Counted from the first letter of the stretch, positions 26,002-36,449 are shown. The stretch: DNA of 64,000 nt from Seohaeicola saemankumensis (GCF_021021435.1 NZ_JAINWI010000015.1:164188-228187); one strand, 5' to 3'. Made by a program: numbers and translations. Notes: a model not told the origin generated them from the letters alone.

Positions 26002-26733
26002 TCATTCAAGACGCCGCACAAAGCCGTCCACGAAGCGCTGACGCGCTTCGGGCAGGGGCTTTTCCCCCAAGGCTGGCGCCAGATGTTCGCGCAGGAAATG
26101 GCCCGTCGTGACATAACCTTCGGCAATCTCGGCATCGGGCGCAGGCCCCTGCCCCATCAGGCAGGGCGGCAACGGCAAAAGCCGCGCTGCCCATTCGCCT
26201 GCCCCTGCGCTTGACACGGCCCTGCCACTGCGCGGCGAGACATAGCTCAGGTCATTGGCGCCGTGACCCAGCACGGCACAACTGCTCAGATCAAGACCGA
26301 AGCCCATCTCTTCCAGCAAGGCCAGTTCCCATTGCAAATAGGCCAACGGCCAGATTTCCTGATCGCCCAGCAGATCCAGCAATGTCTCGCTGCGCGCGTA
26401 AAGCGCTTCATGGGCCTCTCGCTCGGGCAGGGCAAACGACAAAAGAGCTGTGACCGCGTTCAATCCGGCCAAGGCCTGACGGTCCGCCATCGCCACCCCT
26501 GCGCGACTGCGGAGCGGCTCGACTGTGAAGGTGCCGATATGGTCCTCAAGCCGTGCGCGCCATGCCACGTCAAGCTGTGCACCGGCTTGCAGGACAGGTG
26601 CAATCTTGCGACTTGCCCCGCCGCGCACCACACCTGCATGGCGACCGTGTTCGCGCGTGAATACCTCGATGATGGCTGCGGATTCCCCGTGCCGCCTGCT
26701 GCTCAGCAATATCCCCTGATCACGCCAGTCCAT
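26002..26733 (-). CDS. recO: DNA repair protein RecO
   Basis: A 243-residue protein beginning [17 protein letters not shown], the usual RecO start with its OB fold, then the helical domain. RecO helps load RecA onto single-stranded DNA at gaps with RecR. The zinc-finger cysteines of some RecO proteins are not obvious here. I prefer the ATG at 26733 over the GTG at 26748 because RecO proteins begin at this position. It is the last gene of the rnc-era-recO block, as in many alphaproteobacteria. Confidence 0.93.
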   Translation of the reverse strand: MDWRDQGILLSSRRHGESAAIIEVFTREHGRHAGVVRGGASRKIAPVLQAGAQLDVAWRARLEDHIGTFTVEPLRSRAGVAMADRQALAGLNAVTALLSFALPEREAHEALYARSETLLDLLGDQEIWPLAYLQWELALLEEMGFGLDLSSCAVLGHGANDLSYVSPRSGRAVSSAGAGEWAARLLPLPPCLMGQGPAPDAEIAEGYVTTGHFLREHLAPALGEKPLPEARQRFVDGFVRRLE

Positions 26734-26763
26734 CGGTTCACTATCCACGCAAGGCGGACAAGA

Positions 26764-27099
26764 TCAATCGCTCAGGCCCTGTTCGTCCAGCAAATGACGC
26801 CCCTGCCGGTCCTCGACCTCGATTACCCACAGATCGGGATCGCGCGTACGCTGGCGGCGCAGGGCGGCGTCCACCTCGGCTTCGTCGCCTTCGGTCAGGA
26901 TCACCCATGCGCGTGCGCCTGTCATCAAGTCAAATGAGCGCTGAAAGGCGGTTGCAGTCCGGTCCAGTCGGTTCAGCTTGACCAGAACAGTGCCCGCCGT
27001 GTCATCGCCATGTGCCACGACAAAGGCGGGAATATCCGCCAGGCGCAACCGCGCCAGATAGGCCGAGACCCAGAAACTTGCGGTCAACCTGTCGGTCAA
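26764..27099 (-). CDS. DUF1491 family protein
   Basis: A 111-residue protein from a TTG at 27099 preceded by GGGGGCGG; a TTG at 27126 is the other candidate. The start LTASFWVSAYLARLRLADIP and the later ILTEGDEAEVDAALRRQRTRDPDLWVIEVED region match DUF1491, a family largely confined to alphaproteobacteria and often found between era and recO, as here. The function is unknown. Confidence 0.8.
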   Translation of the reverse strand: MTDRLTASFWVSAYLARLRLADIPAFVVAHGDDTAGTVLVKLNRLDRTATAFQRSFDLMTGARAWVILTEGDEAEVDAALRRQRTRDPDLWVIEVEDRQGRHLLDEQGLSD

Positions 27100-27165
27100 A
27101 TCGCCGCCCCCGCGTTCAGTTTGCAAGAAATACGCATCCGCAGATGCTGCAAGGTGACAGGCAGA

Positions 27166-28071
27166 TCAGGCATTGCCGTCCTTGAAGTCCAAGCCCATCT
27201 CGGAGTAACGCTCTGCCTCGTCCAGCCAGCCCGAGCGCACTTTGACCTGCAAGAACAGATGCACCTTGCGGCCCAAAAACTCTTCCATCTCGACACGGGC
27301 CGCCTGACCAACCTGTTTGATGGTCTCGCCCTTGTTGCCCAGCACGATGCCTTTGTGACCATCGCGGATCACATAGATGACCTGATCAATCTTGGCCGAT
27401 CCGTCCTTGCGCTCTTCCCAGTTTTCGGTCTCGACCGTCAACTGGTAGGGTAGTTCCTGATGCAGACGCAGGGTCAGCTTCTCGCGCGTCATTTCGGCGG
27501 CGATCATCCGCATCGGCAGATCGGCGATCTGGTCCTCAGGGTAAAGCCATGGGCCTTCGGGCAATGCGCCTGCCAGCCATTCGCGCAGAACCTGCACGCC
27601 ATGGCCTTTTTCAGCGGAAATCATGAAGGTCTCGACAAAGGGAAAACGCGCGTTCAGATCGCGGGTCAACCCCAGCAGCACTTCCGATTTGACGCGATCG
27701 ATCTTGTTGATGGCCAGCGCGACAGGGCGGCTTTTGCCGATGCCTTCGAGACCTTCAAGGATCTTCTGCACACCGTCCGTCACACCGCGATGCGCCTCGA
27801 CCAGCAGAACCACGATATCGGCATCCGCAGCCCCGCCCCAAGCAGCGGCCACCATCGCGCGGTCAAGCCTGCGTTTGGGCGCGAACAGGCCCGGCGTGTC
27901 GACAAAGACGATCTGCGCCTCGCCCTCTATCGCCACACCGCGAATGCGCGCGCGCGTCGTTTGCACCTTATGCGTGACGATGGACACTTTTGCCCCCACC
28001 ATCCGGTTCAAAAGCGTGGATTTTCCTGCATTCGGCTCTCCGATGAGGGCCACGAAACCTGCGCGGGTCAT
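27166..28071 (-). CDS. era: GTPase Era
   Basis: A 301-residue protein with the G1 loop GEPNAGKST at 11-19, the G3 motif DTPGL, the NKID G4 motif and a C-terminal KH domain (about 215-295, with [20 protein letters not shown] [13 protein letters not shown]). Era binds 16S rRNA and supports 30S subunit assembly. Its ATG overlaps the rnc stop by ATGA, the classic rnc-era arrangement. Confidence 0.97.
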   Translation of the reverse strand: MTRAGFVALIGEPNAGKSTLLNRMVGAKVSIVTHKVQTTRARIRGVAIEGEAQIVFVDTPGLFAPKRRLDRAMVAAAWGGAADADIVVLLVEAHRGVTDGVQKILEGLEGIGKSRPVALAINKIDRVKSEVLLGLTRDLNARFPFVETFMISAEKGHGVQVLREWLAGALPEGPWLYPEDQIADLPMRMIAAEMTREKLTLRLHQELPYQLTVETENWEERKDGSAKIDQVIYVIRDGHKGIVLGNKGETIKQVGQAARVEMEEFLGRKVHLFLQVKVRSGWLDEAERYSEMGLDFKDGNA

Positions 28072-28751
28072 GCGCTCTCCAATCTGTCCAGCAGGGCTTT
28101 GGCCGCTGCCTGTTCCGCCTGCCGCTTCGATCCGGCCGTGGCGCTTTCGGCCTCGCCGTTGTCAAGCTGGGCCGACATTGTGAATACGGGGGCATGATCC
28201 GGCCCCGAGCGGTGCAATTCAATATAATTAGGCGGTGGCAAGCCACGCGCCTGCGCCCATTCCTGAAGCGCTGTTTTGGCGTCGCGGGCGTCCTGTTCGA
28301 CGGTGCCGATCCGGTCGCCCCAAAGCTGAAGGATCACTGTGCGGGCGGCCTCGAAACCGCTGTCGAGATAAACCGCCGCGATCACGGCCTCCATCGCGTC
28401 GCCCAGAAGCGCCAGCTTGCGCCGCCCGCCCGATATCATCTCGGAGCGACCCAGTTTCAGCACATCGCCCAGATCAATCTGGCGGGCTACATCGGCGCAG
28501 GCTTCCTTGCGCACCAATGCGTTATAGCGTGGGGCCAGTTGACCTTCGGTCGCGGCGCGGTCATGGGCCAGCAAGGCTTCGGCCATCACCAGCCCCAGAA
28601 CACGGTCGCCCAGAAATTCCAGACGCTGGTTATCATCGCGTGTGGCCGAGGACATCGAGGAATGGGTGACAGCCCGCACCAGAAGTTCCGGACGCTGGAA
28701 AACATGCCCGATCCGGCCTTCGAGTGCCTTGAGATCCGCCGAGAGCCTCAC
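28068..28751 (-). CDS. rnc: ribonuclease III
   Basis: A 227-residue endonuclease. The signature [16 protein letters not shown] at 41-56 carries the catalytic Glu and Asp; a double-stranded RNA-binding domain occupies the last 70 residues. It processes rRNA precursors and structured mRNAs. A GTG at 28751 overlaps the lepB stop (GTGA), with AAGGGG upstream, and is preferred over a more distal start inside lepB. Its usual signature has NER where this has NQR, a small deviation before the catalytic glutamate. Confidence 0.95.
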   Translation of the reverse strand: MRLSADLKALEGRIGHVFQRPELLVRAVTHSSMSSATRDDNQRLEFLGDRVLGLVMAEALLAHDRAATEGQLAPRYNALVRKEACADVARQIDLGDVLKLGRSEMISGGRRKLALLGDAMEAVIAAVYLDSGFEAARTVILQLWGDRIGTVEQDARDAKTALQEWAQARGLPPPNYIELHRSGPDHAPVFTMSAQLDNGEAESATAGSKRQAEQAAAKALLDRLESA

Positions 28752-29584
28752 TCGATCCCCTTGAAGTAGCGATCGCTGCGCCATGTCCAGAAGGCCAGCA
28801 TCGAACTGCCTGCGGAGGAGAACATGATCCGGTCGGCACGGCCTATCAGATTTTCAAAGGGGACAAACCCGACGCCACCGGCCTGCTGGGGCACACGGCT
28901 GTCGGTCGAGTTGTCGCGGTTGTCGCCCATGAAGAAAAAATGACCTTCGGGAACAGTATAAAGCGGTGTATCGTCGGAGCTTTGCCGCGCAATATTCAGC
29001 ACTGGATGGCTGGTGCCCTCGGGCAGGGTCTCGATCTGGCGGGACTTGGTGCAGTTGCCGCCATCGCCGACCGGTCCGTTCTCGCAACGCGGGCGCAGGC
29101 GCTGGGGGCCTTGCGGGGCTGCTGTTTCCTCGAACACGCCATCATCCTGCAATTCGACAGGCTCGCCGTTGATATGCAGGACGCCGCCGATCATCTGAAC
29201 GGTCTCGCCCGGCAGGCCGATCAGGCGCTTGATGTAATCTTGTCCGCTGACGGGGTGACGGAACACAACGACATCGCCGCGTTGCGGCTCACCACCGAGG
29301 ACGCGCGTATTGTCACCGCCGACCCAACCGCAGATATCTTCCGCGTCGATATTCAGCCCGACCACGGGAATCCGCAAAGAGGGACACGAGGCGAAGGAAT
29401 AGCCATAGCTCATCTTGTTCACAAAAAGGAAATCGCCGATCAGAAGCGTCTGTTTCATCGACCCTGACGGAATCCAGAATGGCTGGAAGAACAGGGTGCG
29501 GAAAATGCCTGCGATCAGCAGCGCATAGACGATGGTCTTGATCGTCTCGATTATCGAATTGCCTTTTTTGGCGTCGGTGGCCAT
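28748..29584 (-). CDS. lepB: signal peptidase I
   Basis: A 278-residue inner-membrane protease. An N-terminal membrane segment (about 13-33) is followed by the catalytic Ser42 in [10 protein letters not shown] and Lys119 in [12 protein letters not shown]; the [11 protein letters not shown] motif is near the C-terminus. It removes signal peptides of secreted proteins on the periplasmic side. The gene is upstream of rnc and downstream of acpS. Insertions of about 20-30 residues near 65-90 and 140-200 are usual for alphaproteobacteria. Confidence 0.96.
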   Translation of the reverse strand: MATDAKKGNSIIETIKTIVYALLIAGIFRTLFFQPFWIPSGSMKQTLLIGDFLFVNKMSYGYSFASCPSLRIPVVGLNIDAEDICGWVGGDNTRVLGGEPQRGDVVVFRHPVSGQDYIKRLIGLPGETVQMIGGVLHINGEPVELQDDGVFEETAAPQGPQRLRPRCENGPVGDGGNCTKSRQIETLPEGTSHPVLNIARQSSDDTPLYTVPEGHFFFMGDNRDNSTDSRVPQQAGGVGFVPFENLIGRADRIMFSSAGSSMLAFWTWRSDRYFKGIE

Positions 29585-29663
29585 TGGGTCTTGCTCCTGC
29601 TCGGACGGTCTGCGCTACATGAGGGGCGAGGCTGCGTGAGTCAAGCCAAGCTGGTCCGAATGG

Positions 29664-29680
29664 CAGGGCGTAGCGCCCTG
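29664..29680 (-). repeat. small hairpin between acpS and lepB
   Basis: CAGGGC and GCCCTG pair around GTAGC in the 127-base gap. It could be a processing site or attenuator; support is only the visible stem. Confidence 0.3.
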
Positions 29681-29711
29681 TTTCGGCGCAAGCTGGCGCA
29701 GTGTCGGACAG

Positions 29712-30125
29712 TTACTGCCCTTTTGTAACAATGGGACGCGCCTCGATCACAACAAAGGCCTGCGCCCAAGGGTGATCATCGGTCAGGGTGACATGGATCA
29801 CTGCCTCGTGGTCGGGGGGGGTCATGCTGGCCAGCCGTTCGGCGGCCCAACCGGTGACCTGCATCTGTGGCTGTCCGCTCCGCAGGTTCGTCACCGCCAT
29901 GTCGCGCCAACTGATCCCCATCCGCAAACCAGTGCCGAGTGCCTTGGAGCACGCCTCTTTCGCGGCCCATCGCTTGGCATAGGTGCCCGCCACGTCCTTG
30001 CGCCTTTCCGCCTTGGCCTGCTCGACCGGTGTGAAGACACGGTTGCGGAAACGGTCGCCGAACCGGTCCAGCGTGGCGGCGATACGGTCGATATTCGCAA
30101 GATCTGTGCCGATGCCAAGGATCAT
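29712..30125 (-). CDS. acpS: holo-[acyl-carrier-protein] synthase
   Basis: A 137-residue phosphopantetheinyl transferase. The Mg ligands Asp8 ([12 protein letters not shown]) and Glu57 ([12 protein letters not shown]) are present. It transfers the 4'-phosphopantetheine of CoA to acyl carrier protein for lipid synthesis. It lies upstream of lepB in a conserved alphaproteobacterial cluster, normally just after pdxJ; here a hydrolase gene separates the two. Confidence 0.96.
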   Translation of the reverse strand: MILGIGTDLANIDRIAATLDRFGDRFRNRVFTPVEQAKAERRKDVAGTYAKRWAAKEACSKALGTGLRMGISWRDMAVTNLRSGQPQMQVTGWAAERLASMTPPDHEAVIHVTLTDDHPWAQAFVVIEARPIVTKGQ

Positions 30126-30143
30126 ATCACGACGCTCCTATTC

Positions 30144-31634
30144 TTACCCTGCTGCGCTGAACAGCGGAAAACTGACGCCTAGCGCCCAAGCAAGCGCCAG
30201 TCCAAGCCCCAGACCTGCCGCCGCAGGACCGCTGCGTTGTGCTATCCATCGTCCCATCAGACCATATATGACGTAAAATAGCAGGATCACCGGCGCGATC
30301 AGTGCCAGAAAGAACAGCTCTGACGGGTTCAGCGCCACGGCGATCCCCAGCGAGACCAGAAACCCGAAGCGCGCAAGAATGCGGCGCCCCCATGTGCCCT
30401 GCCCTGCCCCCGTGATCAGCGCATCGGCCAGCATGAACGGCACTGCGCCCAGTGCCAGTGCCACGATGATCCAGAGCCGCTGGGATGTGGGCAGGAAATT
30501 CGCACCATACCGATCCAATGCCAGACCGAACACCGCAAGCCCCCAGACAACCAGAAACGCCGCAGCCGCTGGTGATAGCGGGCCGGGGCGCAGGCCCGCG
30601 CGCCACAAGATCGCCAGTTGCAGCAACCCGTAGATCAGCAGATGCACCGCCAGATGATCGGCCACCAGCACCGGAAGCAGATTGCCGCCCAGCGCAAACC
30701 CGACCAGCACGGCCAAACCCGGCGCAAGGACAGCAGGCACCAGCACGGCAAGGACAAAGTGCCCACGTGACAGGGCTGCCAGCGGCATTTCTTGCTGCGG
30801 CAAGAGCCGCGACAAAGGCCAGACCAGCACCGTAAGGGCGGTCAGCAACACTGCAAGCCAGCCGCCTGTCGCGGCAGGGGTCACGTTACTTGGGCGGTCA
30901 TAGCTTGCATCAAGCCAGTCCAGTGCTGCCCGCTGCCCTGTCCGACTAAAAAGCACCCCGACATGCTCGACCCCGGGGGCAACGATGGCAGCGCGGCGGA
31001 TCGTTTCGGCTGTGACGATCTGGCCCTCGATTGCGGCCGGATCAATCATCCAGAGCGTATCCAGTGCGAAGGCGCGAAGACGCGCCTCTGCCTGACCCGA
31101 AATCAGCAGCAAGTCGTCGGGAAAGTCGCGCGTGACCGCCTGCGAGAAGGCCGAGATGGCCACGATGGAGCCTATGCCAGGTTCGACCGCCGCGGCGCGG
31201 ATGATGATATCCGTCGCCATCGAATGCCCCAATATGGCGACGGGTCCGGTCCAGCCTTCGGCCTCGCGGGCGGCGGCGACCACGGCCAGCGTCTGATCGA
31301 CCAGACGCATTGTCGTGCCTTCGATCACGCTGACATCACCGCGCATCGGCTGCGGATTTCGTCCATGCCCGTGAAAGTCGAAGGACCAGACGCGATACCC
31401 CGCTTGCGCCAGAGGCAAGGCATAGCCCTGCATCATCTGGCGCGATCCGGCAAAGCCATGCGCCACGACCACCAGCGGGCCATCTGAACCGGGCGCAGCC
31501 GCGCGCGTCACAGGGGTCTGCCCTGCCGTCAGCGTTTTAATATCAAGACCGCCGCGCGCCGCCTCAAGCTGCCAGAGCGACAAGGTCGCCAAAGCCAAGG
31601 CCAGCACAAGTACCGCCCGCCGCCCTATGGTCAT
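30144..31634 (-). CDS. alpha/beta hydrolase fused to a polytopic membrane domain
   Basis: About 496 residues. An N-terminal hydrophobic segment (about 5-22) precedes an alpha/beta-hydrolase domain at about 50-265, with HGFAG as the oxyanion-hole region and the nucleophile elbow GHSMA. The C-terminal 230 residues hold about eight hydrophobic segments. I do not recognise a named family for the full architecture; the function is unknown and could involve lipid or acyl substrates at the membrane. An ATG at 31646 is also in frame. Position between pdxJ and acpS suggests cotranscription with housekeeping genes. Confidence 0.75.
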   Translation of the reverse strand: MTIGRRAVLVLALALATLSLWQLEAARGGLDIKTLTAGQTPVTRAAAPGSDGPLVVVAHGFAGSRQMMQGYALPLAQAGYRVWSFDFHGHGRNPQPMRGDVSVIEGTTMRLVDQTLAVVAAAREAEGWTGPVAILGHSMATDIIIRAAAVEPGIGSIVAISAFSQAVTRDFPDDLLLISGQAEARLRAFALDTLWMIDPAAIEGQIVTAETIRRAAIVAPGVEHVGVLFSRTGQRAALDWLDASYDRPSNVTPAATGGWLAVLLTALTVLVWPLSRLLPQQEMPLAALSRGHFVLAVLVPAVLAPGLAVLVGFALGGNLLPVLVADHLAVHLLIYGLLQLAILWRAGLRPGPLSPAAAAFLVVWGLAVFGLALDRYGANFLPTSQRLWIIVALALGAVPFMLADALITGAGQGTWGRRILARFGFLVSLGIAVALNPSELFFLALIAPVILLFYVIYGLMGRWIAQRSGPAAAGLGLGLALAWALGVSFPLFSAAG

Positions 31635-31653
31635 GCGCTGGCGCATGCCGCGA

Positions 31654-32415
31654 TCAGCCCTGCAAGGGCGCGCGAGCAGCGTCCATCAGACGCCGCATTT
31701 CCTGAATGGCTGGGGACAGGCCGCGAAAGATAGACTCGCCGATGATGAAATGCCCGATATTGAGCTCCATCACCTCGGGGAAGGCCGCAACAGACTGCAC
31801 GGTGTCATAGGTCAGGCCGTGACCGGCATGCACCTCAAGCCCCAAGGAATGCGCGAAAGCCGACATCTCGCGCAGCTTGGCAAGCTCGGTATCGCGCGCG
31901 TCGAAATGCCCTTCGGCATGGGCGTCGCAATAGGCGCCTGTATGCAGTTCGATCACCTCGGCCCCGATCCGGTGCGCGGCTTCGATCTGGCGCGTGTCGG
32001 CAGCGATGAAAATCGACACACGGCAGCCGGCTTCGCGCAGTGGCGCGATATAGCCTGCCAGACGGTTCTCCTCACGCGCGACTTCAAGCCCGCCCTCAGT
32101 TGTGCGCTCCTCGCGCTTTTCGGGAACGATGCAAACCGCGTGGGGTTTGTGGCGCAGGGCGATCTTCTGCATCTCGGCGGTTGCGGCCATTTCGAAGTTC
32201 AAAGGCACGCTCAGTACATCCATCAAGCCTTCGATATCAGCATCCGAGATATGGCGTCGGTCCTCGCGAAGATGGGCGGTAATGCCATCGGCCCCCGCGT
32301 CTTCCGCCAGTTTGGCCGCGCGTAACGGATCAGGATAGGCCCCGCCCCGCGCATTCCGCACGGTTGCTACATGGTCGATATTCACGCCCAGCCGCAGTTT
32401 TCCCATTGGCTTCAT
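31654..32415 (-). CDS. pdxJ: pyridoxine 5'-phosphate synthase
   Basis: A 253-residue TIM-barrel enzyme. The start KLRLGVNIDHVATVRNARGG and the AHLREDRRHI motif are diagnostic. It condenses 1-deoxy-xylulose 5-phosphate with an aminoacetone phosphate to make pyridoxine phosphate (vitamin B6). AAAGGA lies eight bases before the ATG at 32415. It is the first gene after the DUF2062 gene in the minus cluster. Confidence 0.97.
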   Translation of the reverse strand: MKPMGKLRLGVNIDHVATVRNARGGAYPDPLRAAKLAEDAGADGITAHLREDRRHISDADIEGLMDVLSVPLNFEMAATAEMQKIALRHKPHAVCIVPEKREERTTEGGLEVAREENRLAGYIAPLREAGCRVSIFIAADTRQIEAAHRIGAEVIELHTGAYCDAHAEGHFDARDTELAKLREMSAFAHSLGLEVHAGHGLTYDTVQSVAAFPEVMELNIGHFIIGESIFRGLSPAIQEMRRLMDAARAPLQG

Positions 32416-32433
32416 CGGCTCCGTCCTTTCGGT

Positions 32434-33096
32434 TCAGTCGTTGTCCTGTCGGGCTTCGACCTGACGTTTTGCTTTGGCCTTCAACGCGGCGAGTTTGGCC
32501 TTGATCGCGCCGCTGCGCCGTTTCTGATAGGCGCGGATCAACGGCACGCTCAGGAAATAGCAGACCGTCGCAGCGATGATCCCTGGAATGATGCCCCCGA
32601 CAAGATAGGGAAAGAACACCTCGTCATAGAAGATAGTCAGACTGTGCCAATCCGCCGTGTTGTCGTTGAACATGGCGAAAAAGTTGTTCTTGAGCGCCTC
32701 GCCCGCGTCCATGAACTTGCCCCCCAGCGACCGCGCGATGTGATCTTCCGAGGCGGCGGTCTCTCCCAGCAGAAAATGTCCCATCCGCATCGACACCACG
32801 CCAATAGGCACGTAGGTCAGCGGGTTGCCAAAGAATGTCGCCAGCAAGGCGGCAAGGATATTGCCGCGCATCACGAAGGCAATGATCGCTGCTGTCAGAA
32901 AATGCAGCCCGTAGAAAGGTGTGAATGTTGTGAAGACACCCGCAAAGATACCGCGAGCGATTTTTTCCGGTGAATCTGGAAGACGGTGCAGGCGATGGCG
33001 CACGTAATAGGCCGCGCGGGCCCAGCCGCCGCGTGGCCAGAAGAATTCGAGAACGATCCTCCAGAACGGGCGCTTATCCCTACGCTTGAAAACCAA
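32434..33096 (-). CDS. DUF2062 domain-containing membrane protein
   Basis: A 220-residue protein with the DUF2062 region at about 40-180, marked by KIARGIFAGVFTTFTPFYGLH and NPLTYVPIGV. At least three hydrophobic segments are visible. The N- and C-termini are basic and charged, the latter a long helix rich in Lys and Arg. DUF2062 proteins are of unknown function and often sit next to pdxJ and spoT in alphaproteobacteria, as here. Confidence 0.88.
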   Translation of the reverse strand: MVFKRRDKRPFWRIVLEFFWPRGGWARAAYYVRHRLHRLPDSPEKIARGIFAGVFTTFTPFYGLHFLTAAIIAFVMRGNILAALLATFFGNPLTYVPIGVVSMRMGHFLLGETAASEDHIARSLGGKFMDAGEALKNNFFAMFNDNTADWHSLTIFYDEVFFPYLVGGIIPGIIAATVCYFLSVPLIRAYQKRRSGAIKAKLAALKAKAKRQVEARQDND

Positions 33097-33111
33097 TCGA
33101 CCGACCTTCCC

Positions 33112-35244
33112 CTATCCGTTCAAAGCTGCCGCACGGGACGGATCACGGAAACGCTCGACCGCGGCCACGTCGCTTTCCGCTTCCAGTGCAGACATGACCG
33201 AATGCAGATGTTCTGCATCCCGCAGCTCAACGTCAATCAGCAGTCGAAAGAAATCTGGCTTGCGATCCACGAATTGCAAGTCAGAGATATTGGCCCTCTG
33301 CTCTCCGATCAAGGTGCAGATACGACCCAGAACGCCCGCATCATTGCCAATGGTCAGGTTCAGCGTGGCCGTATGGATCGGCGGGTGCTTGCCCGAGTGC
33401 CAGTGCAGGTCGAGCCAGCGATCGGGCTGATCCTCGTAGGAGGTCAGTGCCTCGCAGTCGATGGCATGCACGACAACACCCTTGCCGCGAAACGTGATGC
33501 CCACGATTCTTTCCCCTGGCAATGGCTGGCAACAGCGCGCGCGGTCGAAGCTTTGTTCGGGGCTGAGGCCGATGACTGCCCGTTTGGTATCGATCTCGTC
33601 GGTCTGGTCCGAGGTGAGATCAGGATAGACCGCGCGGACAACCTCGCGCGCTGTCAATTCGGCGCTGCCCAGCCTTGCCAGAACCTCGCCCCGTCCGTCC
33701 AGCCGCAGATTGCGCGCGGCGGTGTCCAGAACCTTGTCGGTCGCTTTCTTGCCAAGATGTTCGAAAGCTGAACGCGCGAGTTCCTGCCCCAGTTTGATGA
33801 ACCGCCCCCGATCCACCTCGCGCAGGGCGCGGCGGATCGCGGCCTTGGCCTTGCCGGTCGTCGCGATCTCCAGCCATGTGGCCTGCGGGATCTGGCCTTG
33901 GGCTGTGATGATCTCGACCGACTGGCCGTTCTTGATACGGGTCCAGAGCGGCACACGCATCCCGTCGATCTTGGCCCCTACACAGGCATTGCCGATGCGC
34001 GTGTGGATCGCATAGGCAAAATCTATCGGGGTCGCGCCGCGTGGCAGTTTGACCACATCACCCTTGGGCGTGAAGCAGAACACCTGATCCGAATACATCT
34101 CGAGCTTGACGGCTTCGAGGAATTCGTCGTGATCCTCTTCAGCGTCAAACTGCTCGGACAGGCCCGCGATCCATTTGGCCGGATCGACAGCAAAGGGGTT
34201 CTGCGTGCGGACCCCGTCGCGGTAGGACCAATGCGCCGCGACCCCGGTTTCGGCCACGTCATGCATCTGGCGGGTGCGGATCTGCACCTCGACCCGTTTG
34301 CCGTCACGCCCCGAAACAGTGGTGTGGATCGAGCGGTAGCCGTTGGATTTCGGTTGACTGATATAGTCCTTGAACCGCCCCGGCACAGCGCGCCAGCGCT
34401 GGTGGATCACGCCCAGCGCACGGTAGCAGTCTTCCTCGGATGCGGTGATGACGCGAAAGCCGTAGATGTCGGACAGGCGGGAAAAGCCAAGCTCTTTCTC
34501 CTGCATCTTGCGCCATATCGAATAAGGTTTCTTGGCACGCCCGAAAACCTGCGCCTCGACGCCCGCCTTGTCGAACTCGGCACGCATGTCGCCGGTAATG
34601 CGGTGGATCACATCGCCGGTTTCCTTTTGCAGCGTGATAAACCGCCGCATGATCGAGGCGCGACCTTCGGGGTTCAGCACCTTGAAGGCCAGATCCTCAA
34701 GCTCCTCGCGCATCCATTGCATACCCATCCGGCCAGCGAGTGGCGCAAAGATGTCCATTGTCTCGCGCGCTTTCTTGGCCTGCTTTTCGGGACGCATCGC
34801 CTTGATGGTCCGCATGTTGTGCAGACGGTCGGCCAGCTTGACCAAAATGACCCGCAGGTCCTTGGACATGGCCATGAACAGCTTGCGGAAGTTTTCCGCC
34901 TGCTGGGTTTCGCTGCTGGACAGTTGCAGGTTGGTCAACTTGGTGACGCCATCGACCAGATCCGCAATCTCGCTGCCGAAACGGGTGGAAACTTCGCTGT
35001 AGGAGGCTTTGGTATCCTCGATCGTGTCGTGCAAAAGCGCTGTCACGATGGTCGCATCATCCAGCCGTTGTTCGGTCAGGATCGCCGCTACTGCGACGGG
35101 ATGCGAAAAATAGGGCTCTCCCGACTGCCTGAACTGGCCTTCGTGCAGCGCACGACCATAATCATAGGCCGCTCGGATCAGCGCCTCGTTGGTTCTTGGA
35201 TTGTAGTTGCGGACAAGGGCGATCAGGTCTTCAACCGCGATCAT
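33112..35244 (-). CDS. spoT: bifunctional (p)ppGpp synthetase/hydrolase
   Basis: A 710-residue RelA/SpoT homologue. The hydrolase HD domain has ALLHDTIEDT (His72-Asp73), followed by the synthetase domain with RVITASEEDCYRALGVIH, a TGS domain (VFCFTPKGDVVKLPRGATPIDFAYAIH region), and a C-terminal ACT domain. It is the only RSH gene visible and is expected to both make and degrade (p)ppGpp. The ATG at 35244 follows AAAGGA at ten bases; a GTG at 35253 is also in frame. It lies just after rpoZ. Confidence 0.96.
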   Translation of the reverse strand: MIAVEDLIALVRNYNPRTNEALIRAAYDYGRALHEGQFRQSGEPYFSHPVAVAAILTEQRLDDATIVTALLHDTIEDTKASYSEVSTRFGSEIADLVDGVTKLTNLQLSSSETQQAENFRKLFMAMSKDLRVILVKLADRLHNMRTIKAMRPEKQAKKARETMDIFAPLAGRMGMQWMREELEDLAFKVLNPEGRASIMRRFITLQKETGDVIHRITGDMRAEFDKAGVEAQVFGRAKKPYSIWRKMQEKELGFSRLSDIYGFRVITASEEDCYRALGVIHQRWRAVPGRFKDYISQPKSNGYRSIHTTVSGRDGKRVEVQIRTRQMHDVAETGVAAHWSYRDGVRTQNPFAVDPAKWIAGLSEQFDAEEDHDEFLEAVKLEMYSDQVFCFTPKGDVVKLPRGATPIDFAYAIHTRIGNACVGAKIDGMRVPLWTRIKNGQSVEIITAQGQIPQATWLEIATTGKAKAAIRRALREVDRGRFIKLGQELARSAFEHLGKKATDKVLDTAARNLRLDGRGEVLARLGSAELTAREVVRAVYPDLTSDQTDEIDTKRAVIGLSPEQSFDRARCCQPLPGERIVGITFRGKGVVVHAIDCEALTSYEDQPDRWLDLHWHSGKHPPIHTATLNLTIGNDAGVLGRICTLIGEQRANISDLQFVDRKPDFFRLLIDVELRDAEHLHSVMSALEAESDVAAVERFRDPSRAAALNG

Positions 35245-35273
35245 CTGGTCCACGTCCTTTCAGCGCGCAGGGC

Positions 35274-35633
35274 TTAGCCCTGGCCCTGGGCTTCCATCAA
35301 CGCGCGCAGCAGCTTTTCCTCGGACATGTCATCATCCGCCGGTTTATCCGCAGGCTCACCGCCACCCATCAACAGCGCCATCGAATCATCTTCGGGCTCG
35401 TCGATCTCGATCTGGTTCTGATTCGATTCGATCAGACGCTCGCGCAGATCCGCTGCCGATTGGGTCTCTTCCGCGATCTCGCGCAGGGCGACAACGGGGT
35501 TCTTGTCCTTGTCACGATCAACTGTAACAGCCGCGCCTGCAGTGATTTCACGTGCACGATGCGCGGCAAGCATCACCAGTTCGAACCGGTTCGGAACCTT
35601 GTCTACGCAGTCTTCAACGGTTACGCGGGCCAT
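35274..35633 (-). CDS. rpoZ: RNA polymerase omega subunit
   Basis: A 119-residue protein with the omega start [30 protein letters not shown] and the later [11 protein letters not shown] helix. It stabilises RNA polymerase and forms part of the ppGpp binding site, in keeping with the next gene, spoT. The C-terminal acidic tail of about 50 residues is longer than in E. coli but usual for the group. Confidence 0.97.
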   Translation of the reverse strand: MARVTVEDCVDKVPNRFELVMLAAHRAREITAGAAVTVDRDKDKNPVVALREIAEETQSAADLRERLIESNQNQIEIDEPEDDSMALLMGGGEPADKPADDDMSEEKLLRALMEAQGQG

Positions 35634-35705
35634 AAGTGCACTCCAATCAGCGGATGTCGTGTGGAAACCCGCTATTTAGGCTGGTTCGGTCGCGGTTACA
35701 AGCCG

Positions 35706-36272
35706 CTATTGCGAGACTTTGACCGCGTCACGCTCAGTCGTGGGCAGTGCCGCCAACATCTGCGCCACGGTTTGCGCGGTCAGCGGATGAACCCAGTCAG
35801 GCGCGATATCGGCCAAAGGCACCAGAACAAAGGCGCGGTCCTGCAAGCGCGGATGCGGCAGGATCAGGCGATCTGGTGTCGCCTCTATCTGGTCCTGAGG
35901 CAAAAGCGCTCGCCACTGTTCCTGCGTGGCACTGTCCGGCGATACCAGACCGCCTGCGGCCAATAGATCAAGATCAAGGGTCCGCATACCCCAACGCTGC
36001 ACACGCTCGCGCCCATATACGGCTTCGATCCGGTGCAGAAGCGCCAGAAACGCATCGGGAAGCAGTTCGCTGCGAACCCGTGCCGCAGCGTTGACGTAAT
36101 CGGGGCCAGCCCCCTTTGGAAAGCAGGGCGTGTCAAAAAACCGGCTGACAGCCACCACATCTGCCCCCGACGCGCGCAGGTCGGACAGGGCAGCGCTAAG
36201 AGTCTGCGCGGGCGCACCGGAATTTGATGGCAAATTGCCGCCCAGAGCTATGAGGTATTCTTGATCGAGCAT
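35706..36272 (-). CDS. folK: 2-amino-4-hydroxy-6-hydroxymethyldihydropteridine pyrophosphokinase
   Basis: A 188-residue folate-synthesis enzyme. YLIALGGNLPSN at the start and GMRTLDLDLLAAGG with the HPRLQDRAFVLVPLADIAP motif are HPPK signatures. It transfers pyrophosphate from ATP to the pterin before condensation with para-aminobenzoate. It stands upstream of rpoZ on the same strand with a gap of 72 bases. Confidence 0.95.
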   Translation of the reverse strand: MLDQEYLIALGGNLPSNSGAPAQTLSAALSDLRASGADVVAVSRFFDTPCFPKGAGPDYVNAAARVRSELLPDAFLALLHRIEAVYGRERVQRWGMRTLDLDLLAAGGLVSPDSATQEQWRALLPQDQIEATPDRLILPHPRLQDRAFVLVPLADIAPDWVHPLTAQTVAQMLAALPTTERDAVKVSQ

Positions 36273-36449
36273 GATCGGTCAACTATCCTTCGATAGCTCT
36301 ATATGGTCTTGCGGCTTTCTTGACTAAGGCATAATTTCAGACACGCCTGTCGCATATTTGACACCCACGAACCATTCTTTTTTACGCGTACCCAACTCAC
36401 TCACACTCACGGACCCTCGCGACAAGGCGTCTACTCGGAAGGACTACTT

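Noticed and set aside
33898..35277. 459-codon open frame antisense to spoT
   Set aside because: Covers spoT exactly in an antisense phase; the product has no recognisable domain, so it is a shadow frame.
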